A DNA stretch of 64,000 nt. It comes from a bacterium (GTDB lineage Bacteria > Pseudomonadota > Gammaproteobacteria > Burkholderiales > Thiobacillaceae). The first letter of the stretch is position 1. Each line of letters begins with the position of its first letter. Below, piece after piece: positions 40,140 through 48,348 of this stretch. The notes beneath the pieces were generated by a model that was not told where the DNA came from, did no database searches, and worked only from the letters and a program-made list of their open reading frames with translations. The stretch covers positions 166,566-230,565 of the forward strand of contig WOUQ01000004.1 of the NCBI GenBank assembly GCA_009772925.1, read 5' to 3'. Position numbers and translations under genes: made by a program.

Positions 40140-41866
40140 CGCGCACCCCGTTTCAAGCTGGCCTGACGGATGTAATCATCAATGGCGCCCGCCGATGCAC
40201 CGTTGCCCCAGCTTGCCTGCACAGGCACCACCAGCGGATTACTGGCCAGTTCATCGCGGACCTGCTTGATGACGTTCCGCATCTCGTTGGCCATGGCTTC
40301 CGCCGCTAGCGGCACTGCCACCGGGTCCATGGCGGCAATCTCCAGCTTGGCCTGGTCCAGGGTGCGAGCCAGGGAGTTGGCGGTGGCCTCGGCTGTTTTT
40401 TCCTCGGCGCTGACGATAGCCAGCTCGAAATCGCGCAGACTGCGCGACCAGTAGCTGCCCTCCGGGCCAATCACGCCGGATTCGTTCAGGGCGAGCAGCA
40501 TCTCCTTGGCACGATCCGCCGCGAGACCGGCCGCCGCCGCGTTGCCGCTGTTCAATGCCGCCCGACCAGCCATCAGTTCTCCGGACAGATCGAGCACCCC
40601 GGAGGCTTCTCCGGGCTTGCCACGGCTAAGGTCCGCCTCCAGGGCGTCGTATTCCGCCGCCAGTGCGCGGCGCTTGGATGTGAACGCGCGCTGATAGTCA
40701 TCCATTGGCGAGAGGTCAAACGCCTTGCGCAACGAATCTTGCAGCTTTCCGGCCTGTTCATCGGTCAAGATGCCGCTCAAGCCTTCGGCGGTTGCGCGGG
40801 ATAGCTGGCGTATGGCCGTTTCCTGAGAACGGATCATGTCCAACGTGGTAGCGTCCCCGCCGTACTTGTTGCCGCCGATGCTGGTGAAGGCGGCGGGGCC
40901 CTGGATCGGTGCCATGATTTGCTTGATCAGCGCATCGTGCTCCTCACGCCGGCGAAGGGCCGACTCCTTGCCCATTTTTTCGATGGCGAGGGCGGACCTG
41001 AAGTTGCCGGTATAGAACGCCTCATATTTGGCGGCGACATTTCCCATGCTGTCGCCCACCTGATCGAAAACATACGCGACGTTTGCCCAGGACACCCCGA
41101 TGGTCTGGCCAACAGGACCGAGCCGCCCCAAATCGGCCAACATCTGGTCGACGCCTTCTGTGATGCCGGTATTCAGCAAATCGGCCAGGCCGTTGAGGGC
41201 AGGCAGCAGGGCGTTGCCGACAACCACGCTCAGGCCTTCGCCGGCTATTTTCAGATCACCCAGGCTATCGTTGAACCGGGCGGCGGCGTTCGCCATCTCG
41301 GCGGTTACCGGGTAGAGCTTTTGGCCTTGCTCGATCAGGCGTTCCAGGCCGTCGCCGCCTTCGTTGAGGGCGGGGATCAGGTCGGCGCCGGACTTGCCGA
41401 GCAGGCGCATGGCCAGGGCGGTTTTTTCGGCGCCGTCTGGCATGGCGGCGAACACGTCGGCGAGCTGCACCAGGGCGCCGTTGACGTCGCGGCTGGTGAC
41501 GCCGATGCGGGCCAGCAGCGGGTCTCCCTCGGCGATGTTCTTGGCCAGGAAGCGCGCGCCCTTCGCCAGTTCCTCGGTGGAGACGCCGGCGCGGTCTGCC
41601 ACCAGCTTGTAGCCCGCCAGGGTTTCGACGGATACGCCCAAGCGCTGCGACATGTCGGAGAGCGCGTCAGCGGCGTCGATGCCGGATTTGGCGAAGGCCA
41701 GCAGGCCGCCGCCGGCGAGGGCCCCTACGCCAAGCCCGGAGAGTAGATCGGATACTTTGCTGCCGGCGATGTTCAATCGATCCAGACTGCGTCGCGCGGA
41801 TTCGAATGCGGCGCGGGTGCGGTCATCCGCGTCCAGAATGACCTTCGTGTTTTCGACTGATGCCAT
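40136..41866 (-). CDS. Phage tail tape-measure-like protein
   Basis: ILDADDRTRAAFESARRSLDRLNIAGSKVSDLLSGLGVGALAGGGLLAFAKSGIDAADALSDMSQRLGVSVETLAGYKLVADRAGVSTEELAKG. Confidence 0.72.
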   Translation of the reverse strand: MASVENTKVILDADDRTRAAFESARRSLDRLNIAGSKVSDLLSGLGVGALAGGGLLAFAKSGIDAADALSDMSQRLGVSVETLAGYKLVADRAGVSTEELAKGARFLAKNIAEGDPLLARIGVTSRDVNGALVQLADVFAAMPDGAEKTALAMRLLGKSGADLIPALNEGGDGLERLIEQGQKLYPVTAEMANAAARFNDSLGDLKIAGEGLSVVVGNALLPALNGLADLLNTGITEGVDQMLADLGRLGPVGQTIGVSWANVAYVFDQVGDSMGNVAAKYEAFYTGNFRSALAIEKMGKESALRRREEHDALIKQIMAPIQGPAAFTSIGGNKYGGDATTLDMIRSQETAIRQLSRATAEGLSGILTDEQAGKLQDSLRKAFDLSPMDDYQRAFTSKRRALAAEYDALEADLSRGKPGEASGVLDLSGELMAGRAALNSGNAAAAGLAADRAKEMLLALNESGVIGPEGSYWSRSLRDFELAIVSAEEKTAEATANSLARTLDQAKLEIAAMDPVAVPLAAEAMANEMRNVIKQVRDELASNPLVVPVQASWGNGASAGAIDDYIRQASLKRGAR

Positions 41867-41883
41867 GGTGTTTCTCCTCTTTC

Positions 41884-42117
41884 TCAGGCATGGCCCGCGA
41901 CGGGGCAATGAGGCAGGCGCAGGCGCGCCGCCAGGTGTTCGTATTCGACGGCGAGGCGCTCGGCCACGGTGGGCTCGCGGACCTCAACGGCTAGGTTTCT
42001 GGAAAGGACCAAGAGCAGGGACACGGCCTCTTCAGGAGTCAGTTCGAGCAGCGCGATGAGGACGCCGTTGACGGCCCGGTCCAGATCAGCGTCGGTAGCG
42101 GGGAAGAATTGGCGCAT
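41884..42117 (-). CDS. Small hypothetical protein
   Basis: MRQFFPATDADLDRAVNGVLIALLELTPEEAVSLLLVLSRN...; start ATG 42117 preferred because the upstream part of the ORF is the iteron region. Confidence 0.55.
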   Translation of the reverse strand: MRQFFPATDADLDRAVNGVLIALLELTPEEAVSLLLVLSRNLAVEVREPTVAERLAVEYEHLAARLRLPHCPVAGHA

Positions 42118-42134
42118 TTGGGGATCCTTCAACA

Positions 42135-42373
42135 GGTTGGGAAGGTTGGGAGCAGGTTGGGAAGGCTGGAACCCGCGCCAACACTGGGTCTTCCTAACCT
42201 TCCCAACCTTCCTAACGTGTAAATGACACACACACACGGGCGTGCGCGTGCGCGGGTGCGCGGGTGCGCATACGTGCGTGCGGGAAAATAGGTTGGGAAG
42301 GTTAGGAAGGTTGGGAAGCCCCTTATTCCACGCGGCCCGCAGGGTTCCCAACCTGCTCCCAACCTTCCTAACC
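42135..42373. repeat. Symmetric iteron array, candidate replication origin of the element
   Basis: 12 copies of GGTT(G/A)GGA in four triplets (+ at 42135/42144/42155; - at 42192/42201/42210; + at 42291/42300/42309; - at 42346/42357/42366), mirror-symmetric about 42254, with a GT/GC alternating core. Confidence 0.85.
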
Positions 42374-42382
42374 TCGTGGTTG

Positions 42383-44563
42383 TCACACGCGCGCATGTTC
42401 TTCCCCCATGGGTAGCTGCGCAGGCCTGGTTGCCCTTGCGGCCTCGGGTGGTGTGTACCAGTAGCGGGTGGCCCCCTTGCGCTTCTCGATGCGCCCGCAG
42501 CCCAGCTTGCGCAGGGCCATGCCGATGCGGGTCTGCATGTCGCGGGTGAGCTTGCCGGCGTCCAGTTCCAGCCCGTCCATGGCCGCCATGGCGATGCTGA
42601 AGGGCTTGGGCTTGTTGCTGGTGTCGAACCTTGCGAATACCCAATCGTGCAATGCGTCCACCAGGGACTCGGACTGCTCGCGCTTCAGCTGTTCCGGATC
42701 GAACAGGCGGCGCTGCTCCTCGGCATTCGGGAAGAACCGCTCGCCCGCGTCGTAGGCCACCAGAGCTTCCGCGAAGAGCTGATCGCGGACGGCGCGCAGG
42801 GCGTCGAGGTCGATCTCCCCCACTTCCACCGGCCAGAAGCGCCGGCCGCCGGTGGGGTCCTTATTCCATTCCCACTCGTTCGTGCTGCCGGCGAACACGG
42901 TCTGGCGCGGCACGCGGATGTAGCGACGGCCGTAGGGCGGCCGGTATTCGTCCTGCTGGCGCGAGAGGAAGCTCTTCTGCTTCATGGCCTCCGCCCGGGC
43001 CAGCGAGCCCAGTTCCGCGAACTCGTAGAGCCATTTGCCCTGCAAAGCGGACATGGAATCCTTGTTGCCCAAATCCAGATCGGTGTCGCCGAACCACTCC
43101 CCACCCAGGATCGCCAGGGCGGTGGACTTCCCCCTGCCCTGGGGGCCTTCCAACACGAGGCAGTAGTCGAACTTGACGCCGGGGCGCATGACGCGGACCA
43201 CCATGCCCATCAGGTACCACCGCGCCACGCGCATGCTGTATTCGGTTTTGGCCACGCCCAGGAAGTCCGCCAGCCAGTGTTCCAGGCGTGGCGTACCGTC
43301 CCATCGCAGTGTGCGCAGCCAATCGCGTACGGGGTGGAAGGCACGCGCGCGGGCCAGCACCTCGACGGCTTCCGCCACCAGGCCGGTCGAAGGCGTGAAG
43401 CGATAGAGCCTGGAAAGCCACATGGCGGTGCGGCTGTCATCCGTTGTATCCCACTCACCGACCACGCCAGCCGGATACGGCGGCGGTCTCAGCTTCACGG
43501 TGCGCTGATCGAACTCATTGAGCGCCACCACGCCGGCCCAGGCGGGATCGTTGGCGAGGATGTCGAAGACGTTTGCGAGACAGGCCTGAAGCTCGCCACG
43601 GGTGTAGAGCAGCTTCTTTTTCCAGTCGGGCGCATCATCATCCAGTTGGGGGGCACGCTTGCCACCCCGCTGGCGTGGCGGCTTGGGCGGCTGCCAGCCG
43701 GCATCCATGGCCAGCTTGAACAAGGTGGCGCCGGTGATACCGCCGCCCGGATCGAAACTTTTCCAGTGCTGGGCCACCACCTGGTGACCAGGGTATTTGG
43801 CGGACTTCGCCGACCAGGCGTCCCACACGTCCATGGCGCCGCTGCCCAGTTCCGCGCATATGGCCATGCCGATGTGTATCCAGTCGTCGAAGCCGCACTC
43901 CGGCGACACGAAGGCCAGGGCGGATTCCAACTTGGCGCGGCCCTCCAAGGCTGGCGCGGGCGCCGTGGCCGGCTTCCCGTCGGCGCGCTTCTTGGAAGAC
44001 TTCACGGTGGCGCGCAGGCGGGCCAGCACCTGATCGGAAATCGGCTTCACCTCGCCCGGCGTGCCCGGGTAGGGACGGCCTGTCACCGTGAAGTACTGGC
44101 GCCCGCAGAAAACCTCGACGCCAATCTCGTTGCTTTTGAAGGTGTCCGTGGCGCCGGCGACGATGATGTGAACACCCTTGCCGCTCGGGCTGAACTCCGT
44201 GTAGCTCCCGCAGGCCTGGATGATGTTCCGTCCCCGCTCGCTGATCTCGCCGGAGCCGGTGTCGATCATGGCGTCCAGGTCGATGCCGATGAGGCCGTCA
44301 CCGGGCAGGAAGGCGAAGCCCAGTCCGTCCCATTTGCCCTTCGCCAGATCAGCCAGGGCGGGTTCAAATTCCGCCAGGGCGGCGCGGTCCGCATCCGAAC
44401 CTTGCACGCCCACCCGCCGCTTGCCGCTGACGTAATGGGGCACCTTGCGCGGCTTCTTGTCTCCGGCCTTGGCTTCGAAGCGCCAAAGCAGCCATTGCTT
44501 CCGCTGGCGGAGTTCCACAGGGATGACAGATGGATCGATGCCATTGGCCGTCATACCAGCCAC
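42383..44563 (-). CDS. Primase-helicase: Prim-Pol-like N-term + PriCT-2-like + VapE-type helicase
   Basis: 726 aa; IDLDAM, SGKGVHIIVAG, FCGRQYFTVTGRPYPG; Walker A LEGPQGRGKSTAL; FAGSTNEWEWNKDPTGGRRFWPVEV. Confidence 0.88.
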   Translation of the reverse strand: MAGMTANGIDPSVIPVELRQRKQWLLWRFEAKAGDKKPRKVPHYVSGKRRVGVQGSDADRAALAEFEPALADLAKGKWDGLGFAFLPGDGLIGIDLDAMIDTGSGEISERGRNIIQACGSYTEFSPSGKGVHIIVAGATDTFKSNEIGVEVFCGRQYFTVTGRPYPGTPGEVKPISDQVLARLRATVKSSKKRADGKPATAPAPALEGRAKLESALAFVSPECGFDDWIHIGMAICAELGSGAMDVWDAWSAKSAKYPGHQVVAQHWKSFDPGGGITGATLFKLAMDAGWQPPKPPRQRGGKRAPQLDDDAPDWKKKLLYTRGELQACLANVFDILANDPAWAGVVALNEFDQRTVKLRPPPYPAGVVGEWDTTDDSRTAMWLSRLYRFTPSTGLVAEAVEVLARARAFHPVRDWLRTLRWDGTPRLEHWLADFLGVAKTEYSMRVARWYLMGMVVRVMRPGVKFDYCLVLEGPQGRGKSTALAILGGEWFGDTDLDLGNKDSMSALQGKWLYEFAELGSLARAEAMKQKSFLSRQQDEYRPPYGRRYIRVPRQTVFAGSTNEWEWNKDPTGGRRFWPVEVGEIDLDALRAVRDQLFAEALVAYDAGERFFPNAEEQRRLFDPEQLKREQSESLVDALHDWVFARFDTSNKPKPFSIAMAAMDGLELDAGKLTRDMQTRIGMALRKLGCGRIEKRKGATRYWYTPPEAARATRPAQLPMGEEHARV

Positions 44564-44630
44564 CCGCCACTGAGGCCCACCAGGACCATGCCCGTTTCAG
44601 GGCACTGGACATTGCGGCACCAGCTTTCCT

Positions 44631-44843
44631 TCACCGGAAAAGGACGCCCTGGAAGTACACACGCCGGGCGTTTCGCTGTGCATAGGCCGCCAGGACCAGG
44701 CCGGCCAGTGCGGGGGTGTCCCTGCGAGTCAGTTGCAGGCGACGTTGGCTGCATGCATGGGACTCGCGGCGCAGCTGGGCCAGCAGCCGGCGGCGGCGGC
44801 GCTCGATGCGCCAGGCGGGCCTGGGTTTCTTGCTGGTCGGCAT
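44631..44843 (-). CDS. Small basic hypothetical protein
   Basis: 70 aa, MPTSKKPRPAWRIERRRRRLLAQLRRES...; between alpA-like and primase genes. Confidence 0.4.
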   Translation of the reverse strand: MPTSKKPRPAWRIERRRRRLLAQLRRESHACSQRRLQLTRRDTPALAGLVLAAYAQRNARRVYFQGVLFR

Positions 44844-45118
44844 CAGCCGCCCCGGTGCGGGAAACGGTGTGCGGTGCCGACGGGGGGCAGGGTCCTGCCA
44901 GCCTGAATTTTCCTGATCACCCAGCCATGCACCTCGCTCTGCACCCAGCGCAGGTTATTGCCGGCGCCGAGCGAGACAGGGCGTGGGAAGGTGGGATCGT
45001 AGTATTTCGAGTCTGGGTTCAACCTCTCCCAGAGTGCAGTGCGGCCCAAGCCCGTCATCCGCTCGACATCCTGCCGGCGGATCAAGGCCTCTTTGAGGTT
45101 TTCCAGCAGTTCGCCCAT
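44843..45118 (-). CDS. AlpA-like regulator/excisionase
   Basis: LIRRQDVERMTGLGRTALWERLNPDSKYYDPTFPRPVSLGAGNNLRWVQSEVHGWVIRKIQ. Confidence 0.82.
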   Translation of the reverse strand: MGELLENLKEALIRRQDVERMTGLGRTALWERLNPDSKYYDPTFPRPVSLGAGNNLRWVQSEVHGWVIRKIQAGRTLPPVGTAHRFPHRGG

Positions 45119-45270
45119 TTCCGTTTCCTCGCACAACCTTCGATTCCGGTTTGAATCGAACACGCGCTCAGCATAGGGAGGCGGCGCAGATGCAGCGAGT
45201 AACGGCGCATGGGGGCTTAATTCGTCCCTTTAGTTACTTTACTTTGTTGCGCGGTTGTGGGCTGGGTGGG

Positions 45271-45434
45271 TCTGGAAGGCCGGTTTCTGGAAATTATCAC
45301 CACTGGTGATAATTACCGAAACCTCACCGAACGGCGCTTCCTGCGGCCTGTGACGGGCTGGAAGGGCGCTTTTTGGAAAATGTGTCATCTGGCACAAATC
45401 TCGAAAAACTTACTGAAGGTCGCTTCCTGCGGCC
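45271..45434. repeat. 86-bp tandem repeat carrying two different palindromes upstream of alpA
   Basis: TCTGGAAG (45271) and CGCTTCCTGCGGCC (45335) recur at +86 (45357, 45421); palindromes at 45292-45314 and 45381-45396. Confidence 0.75.
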
Positions 45435-46255
45435 CTGGTGGGGCAGCTTGAGTCCTCTATTTTTTTTGCGCGGTTGCGCGCTTGCAGGACGGCCAGGCGT
45501 GAAACGGGGCGGCCCAACAGTGCGGAGAGCAGCTGGGCCAGGTGGTTGTCCGAGACCGCAAAATCGGCGGGCAGCGACCAGTGCGTGAGGTCCGCCAGGC
45601 GCGCATCGAAAAAGCGCACCAGCGCGGTGACATCGCCCGCGCCGGCCACCCCGCCGGCGCCCAGCGTCGCGTACCCGTAGTACCGCGGCGGGGTGATCTC
45701 CGTGCGCTCCATGGCATCCGCAAGGCCGCGCAGTAGCGGGGCCAGCGCGGGGAAGTCTCGCCAGCCAGGACACTCGATTTTGCAGCCTGTTGCTTCCGCC
45801 CAGGTGGTGAGCAGTTCGTACTCGCCGGCGCTCCAGCCAATCCCCTTGGATTCGCGCAGGGCCACCGCGGCGTCCCATTCGTCGGCCAGTTCGGTGGCCA
45901 GCGCGGCGATCTTTTCCATACGTCGGCCGACCTCCTCAAGGGCCGGTTTCATTTCCGCGTCCAATGCCGCCGGGGTGAGGCATAGCACGTCCAGAAACGC
46001 TTTGTAGGGCACGAGCCGGTCTTCCGGATCGGCGCGCCGGCCCCGGGCCTCGACGGCGTCGACCAACAGCCGCCAGAATGGGGCAAGCGCGGTGGGGAAC
46101 CGATTGCCCTCGGCGGGCGTGGTCCCGTAGAGCAGCCGCTCCAGGTTCCTGATCCATTCCTTGGCGATGGCGGGATCCCATGCACGGGACAAATCGACGG
46201 CCGCCTCCCAGACTTGCGCGGGGACGTGCTCTGGACGTTCGATGTTAATTGTCAT
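45410..46255 (-). CDS. Hypothetical element protein
   Basis: MTINIERPEHVPAQVWEAAVDLSRAWDPAIAKEWIRNLERLLYG...; start ATG at 46255. Confidence 0.65.
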   Translation of the reverse strand: MTINIERPEHVPAQVWEAAVDLSRAWDPAIAKEWIRNLERLLYGTTPAEGNRFPTALAPFWRLLVDAVEARGRRADPEDRLVPYKAFLDVLCLTPAALDAEMKPALEEVGRRMEKIAALATELADEWDAAVALRESKGIGWSAGEYELLTTWAEATGCKIECPGWRDFPALAPLLRGLADAMERTEITPPRYYGYATLGAGGVAGAGDVTALVRFFDARLADLTHWSLPADFAVSDNHLAQLLSALLGRPVSRLAVLQARNRAKKIEDSSCPTRAAGSDLQ

Positions 46256-46319
46256 GTCACGGCCTTTCGGTGCAACTTCGTTGGGGACCACCCCCAGGCT
46301 AGGGGGTGGTGAACTCACG

Positions 46320-46565
46320 TTATGCTGGTTGTGCTGCCACCGGGCTCTGGCTCAGATCGAATTCGTCCAGGCGCTCGGCCAGCTGGCGCAGATCGGCCTC
46401 GATGCGTTGCACCAGGAAGATCCCGGATTGAATTTCCTCGGTGGGAAATCCTTCATTTGACGCCAGCAAGGCATTTGCGCCTTGAGCCATCGCGGCGATC
46501 CTGTAGATACGGTTGATTGCCTCGCCGATGTCTGCGATGTGGGTGGTACAGTCTTTCGTAGCCAT
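46320..46565 (-). CDS. Small hypothetical element protein
   Basis: 81 aa, MATKDCTTHIADIGEAINRIYRIAAMAQGANALL..., between integrase and the 302-aa ORF. Confidence 0.55.
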   Translation of the reverse strand: MATKDCTTHIADIGEAINRIYRIAAMAQGANALLASNEGFPTEEIQSGIFLVQRIEADLRQLAERLDEFDLSQSPVAAQPA

Positions 46566-46647
46566 AGTTCAACTCCTTGCAGTTGGGTCTTGGTCAGGGG
46601 CGGCGTGAGGTTCGGTCTCTCGCTGCCCCGCTATTTGCCTGAAACCG

Positions 46648-48078
46648 TCAGGCGGCGGTCTTGCGAAAACGTCCCGCCAACACGTTGTCCGCGACCAGCC
46701 CGACCAGGTACTTGCCCCAGCTGGCGGCGGCGGCCTTGCGCTCCTTCTCGTAGGTTGCACGGTTGTAGATCGCGGCCAGTTCGTTGCTGGCGGCGTGGTT
46801 CAGGATGCGCTCGATGACGTGCGGCTGGATGCCGACATCCTCGGCCATGCGGGTAGCCACGCTGCGGCGCAGATCGTGGGCGTTGAAGTGGGGCATGTCC
46901 CAGAACGCCTTCACGCCATCGGCCTCCCGCTTATCGGTCCGGAAGCCTTGCCCGGGCATGGGGCGCAGGTGGCGGCCGATGGACTGTTCGACGCTGGCCT
47001 GGCTGATGGGGAACTCCTTCTTGCCGGGTTCGGCGCGGTCCGACAAGAAGACGAAACGGCCCGCGCCGGAGAGGTGGCGCAGCCGCTCCAGGAGCTCCAA
47101 GGCTTGCTTGGGCAGGTAGACGACATGGGTCTGGGGGGCGCTCTTGCGCCGCTCCTCTTTCTTCTGCTTGACGGCCGGGATGCGCCACTCGTCGCCGACG
47201 ATCTCGGACCACTCCATCTCACACACGTAGCCGGTACGCTGGCCCGAGTAGAGGGCCAGGGCGATGACGCCCTTGACTTGCCAGCTGGCCCGCATCTCGG
47301 GCAGGGTGCGCAGGACGATCCGCAGTTCCTCCCGGGTCAGGGCGCGGGCGCGGGTCTGTTCACGCTTGCGGATGGCCCGCTTCTCGATCTTGGCAAAAGG
47401 GCTGATCTCCAGATGGTCCCGGGTCACGGCGTAGCTGAACATGCGCTCCAGGTAGCGCAGCTGGTCATTGGCCAAAGCGTTGGCGCCGCGTTTCTGGGTG
47501 GCCTCCACGATCTCCACCACATGGGCGCGGGTGACGGCCTTCGCCGGGATGTCACGGAACAGGGTAGGGGTGGCGCCGTCTGGCTTGAAGGCGTAGTCCA
47601 GGACGCTGCCCATGACGTCGCGGCGAACCCAATCGGGCTTCTTGAACTCGGGCACGATGCGGTTTTCAAACCACTGTTCGAACAGTCCGCCCACCGTCAC
47701 CTCCAGGCGGGTGCGGCGCTCGGCCTCCTCTTGTCTGGCCCGCTCGGCCTCCTCCCGGCGCTTGGTCTCCGCTTTGCGCTCCATTGGGTCGATCTTGTCG
47801 ATCAGGAGCCGGGTAGCGTCCGCGTTGAGGACGCTCGCCTGGGCGAGGCTGACGCCGGACAAGCCATCGGGATCGAAGTCGGCGAGGTAGTGAGTGACGC
47901 GCTTCCCGGTGGTGGGCGAGACATAGCGGCGGTAGAACTTGACCTTGCCGCTGGCCATGGCCCGGGCCACCAGGCCGTCGCCCTTGGACAGCCATTCCTC
48001 ATTTCCGGATTGCCTGGCCCGGCGTTGGGCGGCTAGTATCGACATTTCCGTGAGTTGTTTGGCTACAGTCCTGCCCAT
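46648..48078 (-). CDS. int: Tyrosine recombinase/integrase (P4-like)
   Basis: C-terminal catalytic motifs ALYSGQRTGYV, HDLRRSVATRM, ILNHA...IYNRATY; ends of element adjacent; ATG at 48078. Confidence 0.95.
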   Translation of the reverse strand: MGRTVAKQLTEMSILAAQRRARQSGNEEWLSKGDGLVARAMASGKVKFYRRYVSPTTGKRVTHYLADFDPDGLSGVSLAQASVLNADATRLLIDKIDPMERKAETKRREEAERARQEEAERRTRLEVTVGGLFEQWFENRIVPEFKKPDWVRRDVMGSVLDYAFKPDGATPTLFRDIPAKAVTRAHVVEIVEATQKRGANALANDQLRYLERMFSYAVTRDHLEISPFAKIEKRAIRKREQTRARALTREELRIVLRTLPEMRASWQVKGVIALALYSGQRTGYVCEMEWSEIVGDEWRIPAVKQKKEERRKSAPQTHVVYLPKQALELLERLRHLSGAGRFVFLSDRAEPGKKEFPISQASVEQSIGRHLRPMPGQGFRTDKREADGVKAFWDMPHFNAHDLRRSVATRMAEDVGIQPHVIERILNHAASNELAAIYNRATYEKERKAAAASWGKYLVGLVADNVLAGRFRKTAA

Positions 48079-48127
48079 GGAACCTTCTCCTTTTTGCAAT
48101 TGGCAACAGCGCAGTCTTGCCGGACGT

Positions 48128-48148
48128 CTGTAGCCAAACTGTAGCCAA
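48128..48148 (+). repeat. Right pair of CTGTAGCCAA repeats (putative integrase arm sites)
   Basis: CTGTAGCCAA at 48128-48137 and 48139-48148, same 11-bp period as the left pair; one inverted copy at 48059-48068. Confidence 0.7.
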
Positions 48149-48275
48149 AAAAGCCCGGTTTGTTAAGAATTATTTTGGTTCGATTCGAACAATAGGAATG
48201 ACGAATATGACGCAACGTACTGAAAACAAACAACTCTCAGGGTTCGTTCCGGACTGATCCGGACCCCGTGCTTTT

Positions 48276-48323
48276 TGCATGGGGTGCAGGTTGTCGGAAG
48301 TTCGAATCTTCTCGCCCCGACCA
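48276..48323 (+). repeat. attR: partial tRNA-Pro copy
   Basis: Direct repeat of 34467..34514 with two mismatches. Confidence 0.93.
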
Positions 48324-48348
48324 TTTTCCCTCTCCCAATCCGCGGCGA

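Larger units (their letters stand above)
34515..48323. mobile_element. Integrated element (satellite-like or reduced prophage) in tRNA-Pro, about 13.8 kb
   Basis: Flanked by the 48-bp direct repeat, tyrosine integrase next to attR, AlpA-like gene, primase-helicase, Nu1/GpA-type terminase, tape-measure-like protein; all genes on the minus strand. Confidence 0.93.

Noticed and set aside
42135-42373. Possible CRISPR array
   Set aside because: Units are 8 bp, in alternating orientations and only 1-3 bp apart within triplets; no spacers of CRISPR size and no cas genes.
42117-42396. N-terminal part of ORF 41884..42396 (PNLPNLPNL..., HVRKVGKVRK)
   Set aside because: It is the translated iteron array; the likely gene start is ATG at 42117.
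42530-42700. Possible programmed frameshift in the primase-helicase because several overlapping frames are open
   Set aside because: The 726-aa minus-strand frame is continuous through all expected motifs; other frames are composition artefacts.
48276-48323. Second tRNA-Pro gene
   Set aside because: Only the 3' portion is present (no acceptor 5' arm or D-arm); it is the attR duplicate.
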